From Denitrificimonas sp034006605 (GTDB taxonomy: Bacteria; Pseudomonadota; Gammaproteobacteria; Pseudomonadales; Pseudomonadaceae), in contig JAVESM010000001.1 of assembly GCA_034006605.1 (NCBI GenBank), forward strand, positions 256,343-320,342: a stretch of DNA of 64,000 nucleotides. The letters run 5' to 3'. The translations under genes and the position numbers were made by a program. Positions 61,318 through 64,000 of the stretch are shown here, one piece after another; positions within the stretch are counted from its first letter, which is position 1, and the number at the start of each line of letters is the position of its first letter. Below the pieces are notes generated by a model. That model was not told the DNA's origin and made no database searches. It saw nothing but the letters and a program-made list of their open reading frames with translations.

Positions 61318-62103
61318 ATGAATTTTCGAATGTTGTTGTGCGTGCTTTTACTGTTGTCAGGGTGTAGCGGCATCAAATTTGATGACAGTTACCACGCTGT
61401 AGGTCAGGACAGCCGTGTGCAGTTTATTGTGCTGCATTACACTTCTACTGATTTACCCCGTTCGTTATATTTATTAAGTGGAAAAGACGTCAGTAGTCAT
61501 TACCTGATTGCTGAGCAGCCTGCGACAATTTATCGCTTAGTCGATGAAAATAGACGCGCTTGGCATGCGGGGAACAGTCAATGGAATGGACGTACTTGGT
61601 TAAACTCAAGTTCAATCGGGATCGAAATGGTTAACCAAGGTTATACCGATACGCCGGAGGGCCGGGTATGGCAGCCTTGGAGCGAGGCGCAGATTGATGC
61701 TTTGGTGCTGTTGTTGAAAGATATTATGCAGCGCCATGGGTTGGGTGTTGACAGTGTAGTCGGTCATAGCGATATCGCGCCGCAGCGTAAAGTTGACCCA
61801 GGCCCTACTTTTCCATGGGAGCGGTTGGCACAAGAGGGATTAATCCATTGGCCTGATCCACAAGCGGTGGCTACGCATTTAAGCGTCTTTACAGAGCAAC
61901 TACCGTCTATTGCTTGGTATCAAGAGCATTTGGCTCAAATAGGCTACAACGTACCTGAACATGGCGAACTGGATGAGGTCACCCGTAATGTTTTGGCCGC
62001 TTTCCAAATGAAGTATCGCCCACAGTTATATGATGGTGAACCAGATGCACAAACAGCAGCAATGCTATTAGCACTGACTACACAAATGAGCCGTCAACCC
62101 TAG
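61318..62103 (+). CDS. AmiD-like N-acetylmuramoyl-L-alanine amidase (lipoprotein)
   Basis: Outer-membrane-anchored zinc amidase of 261 residues. Lipobox LSGC (Cys16) after a short signal sequence. The Amidase_2 domain has zinc ligands in IVLHYTST and GHSDIAPQRKVDPGPTFPW, and SSHYLI. A peptidoglycan-binding domain follows (about 190-255, IAWYQEHLAQIGYNVPEHGELDEVTRNVLAAFQMKYRP). It resembles E. coli AmiD and is related to the cytoplasmic AmpD of this window, but is exported. Confidence 0.9.
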   Translation: MNFRMLLCVLLLLSGCSGIKFDDSYHAVGQDSRVQFIVLHYTSTDLPRSLYLLSGKDVSSHYLIAEQPATIYRLVDENRRAWHAGNSQWNGRTWLNSSSIGIEMVNQGYTDTPEGRVWQPWSEAQIDALVLLLKDIMQRHGLGVDSVVGHSDIAPQRKVDPGPTFPWERLAQEGLIHWPDPQAVATHLSVFTEQLPSIAWYQEHLAQIGYNVPEHGELDEVTRNVLAAFQMKYRPQLYDGEPDAQTAAMLLALTTQMSRQP

Positions 62104-62114
62104 GAGCACTCTGC

Positions 62115-63341
62115 ATGTTAAATGGTTTATGGCTGAGTTTTTTCATTGTTGCTAGCGTTGCTGGTCTGGTGCGTTGGTTTGGTGGTGATCCAGGTGTTTG
62201 GGCGGCGATGGTAGAAAGCCTATTTAACATGGCGAAGCTGTCGGTTGATGTGATGCTGCTGTTGTTTGGTACTCTGACCTTGTGGTTGGGCTTTCTAAAA
62301 ATTGCGGAAAAAGCAGGTTTAGTCGATTTATTAGCCCGATTGCTTGGCCCGCTATTCGCAAAATTAATGCCAGAAGTACCACGCGGCCACCCAGCGCTGG
62401 GCTTAATTACCTTAAATTTTGCCGCCAACGGTTTGGGCTTAGACAATGCGGCAACACCAATCGGTCTTAAAGCCATACGTGCATTACAAGAGCTCAACCC
62501 TTCGGCAACCACCGCGAGTAATGCACAGATTTTATTTTTAGTTTTGAATGCATCGTCACTGACGTTGTTACCCGTGACGATCTTTATGTACCGAGCGCAA
62601 CAAGGAGCGGCTGATCCAACTTTAGTATTTCTACCGATCTTATTAGCTACCAGTGCTTCGAGTTTAGTCGGGCTGTTATCAGTGGCCTTTATGCAGCGCT
62701 TGCGTATTTGGCATCCTGTGGTTTTAGCGTACTTAGTGCCTTGTGCCTTGCTGCTGGGCTTGTTTATGGCTCTATTAGGTAGCTTAAGCGCTACAGCGCT
62801 GGCGAGCTTATCCTCGTTACTTGGCAACTTAACCTTATTTGGCATCATCATGAGCTTTCTGGTTCTGGGTATGATCCGTAAGGTGCCGGTGTATGAAACC
62901 TTTGTGGAGGGTGCAAAAGAAGGGTTTCAGGTCGCCAAAGAGTTATTACCTTATTTAGTCGCTATGTTATGTGCGGTTGGAGTTTTACGCGCCTCGGGAG
63001 CGTTGGAGTTTGGCTTAGATGGTATTCGTTGGTTAGTTAATTGGTTGCAATGGGATTCACGCTTTGTCGATGCATTACCTACAGCAATGGTAAAGCCATT
63101 TTCAGGTAGTGCTGCGCGGGCAATGTTAATCGAGACCATGCAAAGTCAAGGTGTGGATAGTTTTCCAGCGCTGGTGGCGGCAACTATTCAGGGCAGTACC
63201 GAAACCACTTTTTATGTATTGGCTGTATATTTTGGCGCTGTCGGTATTCAGCGCGCACGCCATGCGGTGGGTTGTGCGCTACTGGCTGAGCTGGCTGGTG
63301 TGATTGCTGCAGTCAGCGTCTGTTATTGGTTCTTTGGTTAA
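62115..63341 (+). CDS. Nucleoside-recognition (Gate) domain membrane protein, fused SpmA-SpmB type
   Basis: Polytopic membrane protein of 408 residues whose halves correspond to Bacillus SpmA (ESLFNMAKLSVDVMLLLFGTLTLWLGFLKIAEKAGLV; NFAANGLGLDNAATPIGLKAI) and SpmB (VPVYETFVEGAKEGFQVAKELLPYLVAMLCAVGVLRASG; QGSTETTFYVLAVYFGAVGI). In Gram-negative bacteria the joined form is common; it is not linked to sporulation and may be a small-molecule or nucleoside transporter. It begins 11 bp after the amidase gene, so the two probably share an mRNA. Confidence 0.82.
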   Translation: MLNGLWLSFFIVASVAGLVRWFGGDPGVWAAMVESLFNMAKLSVDVMLLLFGTLTLWLGFLKIAEKAGLVDLLARLLGPLFAKLMPEVPRGHPALGLITLNFAANGLGLDNAATPIGLKAIRALQELNPSATTASNAQILFLVLNASSLTLLPVTIFMYRAQQGAADPTLVFLPILLATSASSLVGLLSVAFMQRLRIWHPVVLAYLVPCALLLGLFMALLGSLSATALASLSSLLGNLTLFGIIMSFLVLGMIRKVPVYETFVEGAKEGFQVAKELLPYLVAMLCAVGVLRASGALEFGLDGIRWLVNWLQWDSRFVDALPTAMVKPFSGSAARAMLIETMQSQGVDSFPALVAATIQGSTETTFYVLAVYFGAVGIQRARHAVGCALLAELAGVIAAVSVCYWFFG

Positions 63342-63356
63342 TCGAGGGGATTGACT

Positions 63357-63770
63357 ATGAGGTGTAAAGTCATCGGTAGTACAGCACTCCTTATAGCTTG
63401 CAGTGCCTGTGCTGCGCTTCTACCGAAGCAAGACCCAAGTATGGCTTGGATTGATATACAGTCTAAGGCAGGCCATCAACTGTCAGCGCAACGCATGGAT
63501 GGCAATAAAGTTAATGATGCCCGTTACTTCCAGGTCAGCCCAGGAGAGCATCAGTTGCAGGTGCGACTCACCTATGAATACGACAGCAGTGCTACAGGTG
63601 ATAGGCAGCGCCGCTGTTTATTAGATATTGCTTATAGTGAATTTACCGCAGGGCAGCGCTACAGTATCCGCGTATTAGCGAAAGGCTGGACAGTCCGTGC
63701 TTGGTTATACGGTAGTGATGGCCAGCGTATTATTGAAAGCAAGTCAGTGCGTTGTGGCTCGCAATATTGA
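63357..63770 (+). CDS. Small lipoprotein of unknown function
   Basis: Protein of 137 residues with a signal sequence and cysteines fit for lipidation (LLIAC at Cys15 or CSAC at Cys18). The rest is a beta-rich domain of the type SWIDIQSKAGHQLSAQRMDG..VSPGEHQLQVRLTYEY, similar in plan to the PEGA-like/DUF2846-type exported domains. Start at the ATG 63357, with GAGGGGA seven bases before; a TTG at 63351 is in frame. Third gene of a probable amidase operon. Function unknown. Confidence 0.6.
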   Translation: MRCKVIGSTALLIACSACAALLPKQDPSMAWIDIQSKAGHQLSAQRMDGNKVNDARYFQVSPGEHQLQVRLTYEYDSSATGDRQRRCLLDIAYSEFTAGQRYSIRVLAKGWTVRAWLYGSDGQRIIESKSVRCGSQY

Positions 63771-63807
63771 TAATTTTGAAAAACTTATACTATTTTCAGA
63801 ATAGGGC

Positions 63808-63835
63808 TTTACAGCTTCTTTAAAGCGTGTAGAAT
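63808..63835 (+). promoter_or_regulatory. Upstream rRNA operon promoter
   Basis: TTTACA (63808-63813) and TAGAAT (63830-63835) with 16-bp spacing. It precedes the main rRNA promoter by about 100 bp; rRNA operons often have such a tandem promoter. Confidence 0.6.
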
Positions 63836-63893
63836 GCGCACCTCGTTAGGCAAACAGGGTAACACGGCTTAACGTAAGAGATTGATTTTTAAG

Positions 63894-63942
63894 GAAATAA
63901 ATTAAAAATTAAGCTTGACAGTTACTTCGGAGAGTGTAAAAT
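63894..63942 (+). promoter_or_regulatory. Main rRNA operon promoter with UP element
   Basis: TTGACA (63915-63920) and TAAAAT (63937-63942), 16-bp spacing, with an A/T-rich UP element upstream (63894-63914) and a GC-rich discriminator (ACGCCTCC) after the -10, typical of stringently controlled rRNA promoters of Pseudomonas. Confidence 0.88.
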
Positions 63943-63954
63943 ACGCCTCCTCGC

Positions 63955-63992
63955 TGAAGCCGAAAGACTTCATCGAAACGTTCTTTAACAAC
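63955..63992 (+). promoter_or_regulatory. rRNA leader with boxB-like hairpin and boxA antitermination site
   Basis: TGAAG and CTTCA form a small hairpin around 63955-63972 (boxB-like), followed by boxA-like GTTCTTTAACAA at 63980-63991. This is the conserved leader read by Nus factors; 16S rRNA begins beyond the window edge. Confidence 0.82.
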
Positions 63993-64000
63993 TAGAATCA

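Noticed and set aside
61119..61376. Open frame of 85 codons on the minus strand
   Set aside because: It overlaps the amidase start, and no family resemblance or ribosome site was seen.
62078..62851. Open frame of 257 codons opposite the SpmAB-type gene
   Set aside because: It is a shadow of a real membrane-protein gene; its Lys/Ser/Pro-rich sequence has no domain.
1..64000. CRISPR arrays, insertion sequences, prophage or integrons
   Set aside because: No regularly spaced repeats, transposase or integrase genes, or terminal inverted repeats were seen; the only large repeats are the two origin-like gaps and the paralogous acyl-CoA dehydrogenases.

Overview
The window is chromosomal DNA from a gammaproteobacterium of the Pseudomonadaceae with unusually low GC (A+T rich by eye). 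The lineage call rests on gene content and order typical of Pseudomonas: dnaA-dnaN-recF-gyrB, trpBA with the divergent LysR regulator trpI, dsbSR/dsbDEG, rpmH-rnpA-yidD-yidC-mnmE, mnmG-rsmG-parA-parB-atpIBEFHAGDC-glmU, and parS and GacA sites of Pseudomonas type. A Thiopseudomonas/Denitrificimonas-like genome is the best guess from composition, but this is inference.

Layout. 0.1-6.9 kb: a DUF3301 gene, then dnaA, dnaN, recF (with two parS sites inside it) and gyrB. 7.1-13.5 kb: pbpG, a two-component system (dsbS/dsbR) divergent from dsbD-dsbE-dsbG. 13.5-16.9 kb: trpBA, trpI and a small YjfB-like gene. 17.1-20.9 kb: two tandem ~600-residue acyl-CoA dehydrogenases, followed at 21.0 kb by an unannotated Rsm-family regulatory RNA with a perfect GacA upstream activating sequence. 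21.1-24.7 kb: msrA, hemE and three small exported proteins. 24.8-41.1 kb: an 18-gene, almost gap-free minus-strand aryl polyene (APE) pigment cluster, carrying an aromatic amino acid ammonia-lyase and a flavin-dependent-halogenase-like enzyme. 41.2-42.6 kb: ampD-ampE. 42.6-43.1 kb: an oriC-type region (DnaA boxes plus an AT-rich element). 43.1-47.1 kb: rpmH-rnpA-yidD-yidC-mnmE. 47.1-47.7 kb: a second oriC-like region, colinear with the first. 47.7-60.5 kb: mnmG-rsmG-parAB, the ATP synthase operon and glmU. 60.6-63.8 kb: a TM2 protein, an AmiD-like amidase, a fused SpmAB-type membrane protein and a lipoprotein. The window ends in the promoters and antitermination leader of an rRNA operon, just before 16S.

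The two most notable points are as follows. First, the origin region is rearranged. In Pseudomonas, rpmH and dnaA flank oriC divergently; here rpmH keeps the oriC-like DNA while dnaA-dnaN-recF-gyrB lies 42 kb away in the same direction as rpmH, as one inversion would produce. Second, there are two homologous oriC-like segments 4.6 kb apart, one upstream of rpmH (the Pseudomonas position) and one upstream of mnmG/gidA (the Escherichia coli position). The APE pigment cluster and the Rsm RNA sit inside the stretch that now separates dnaA from the origin. No insertion sequences, prophage, CRISPR arrays or tRNA genes were seen.
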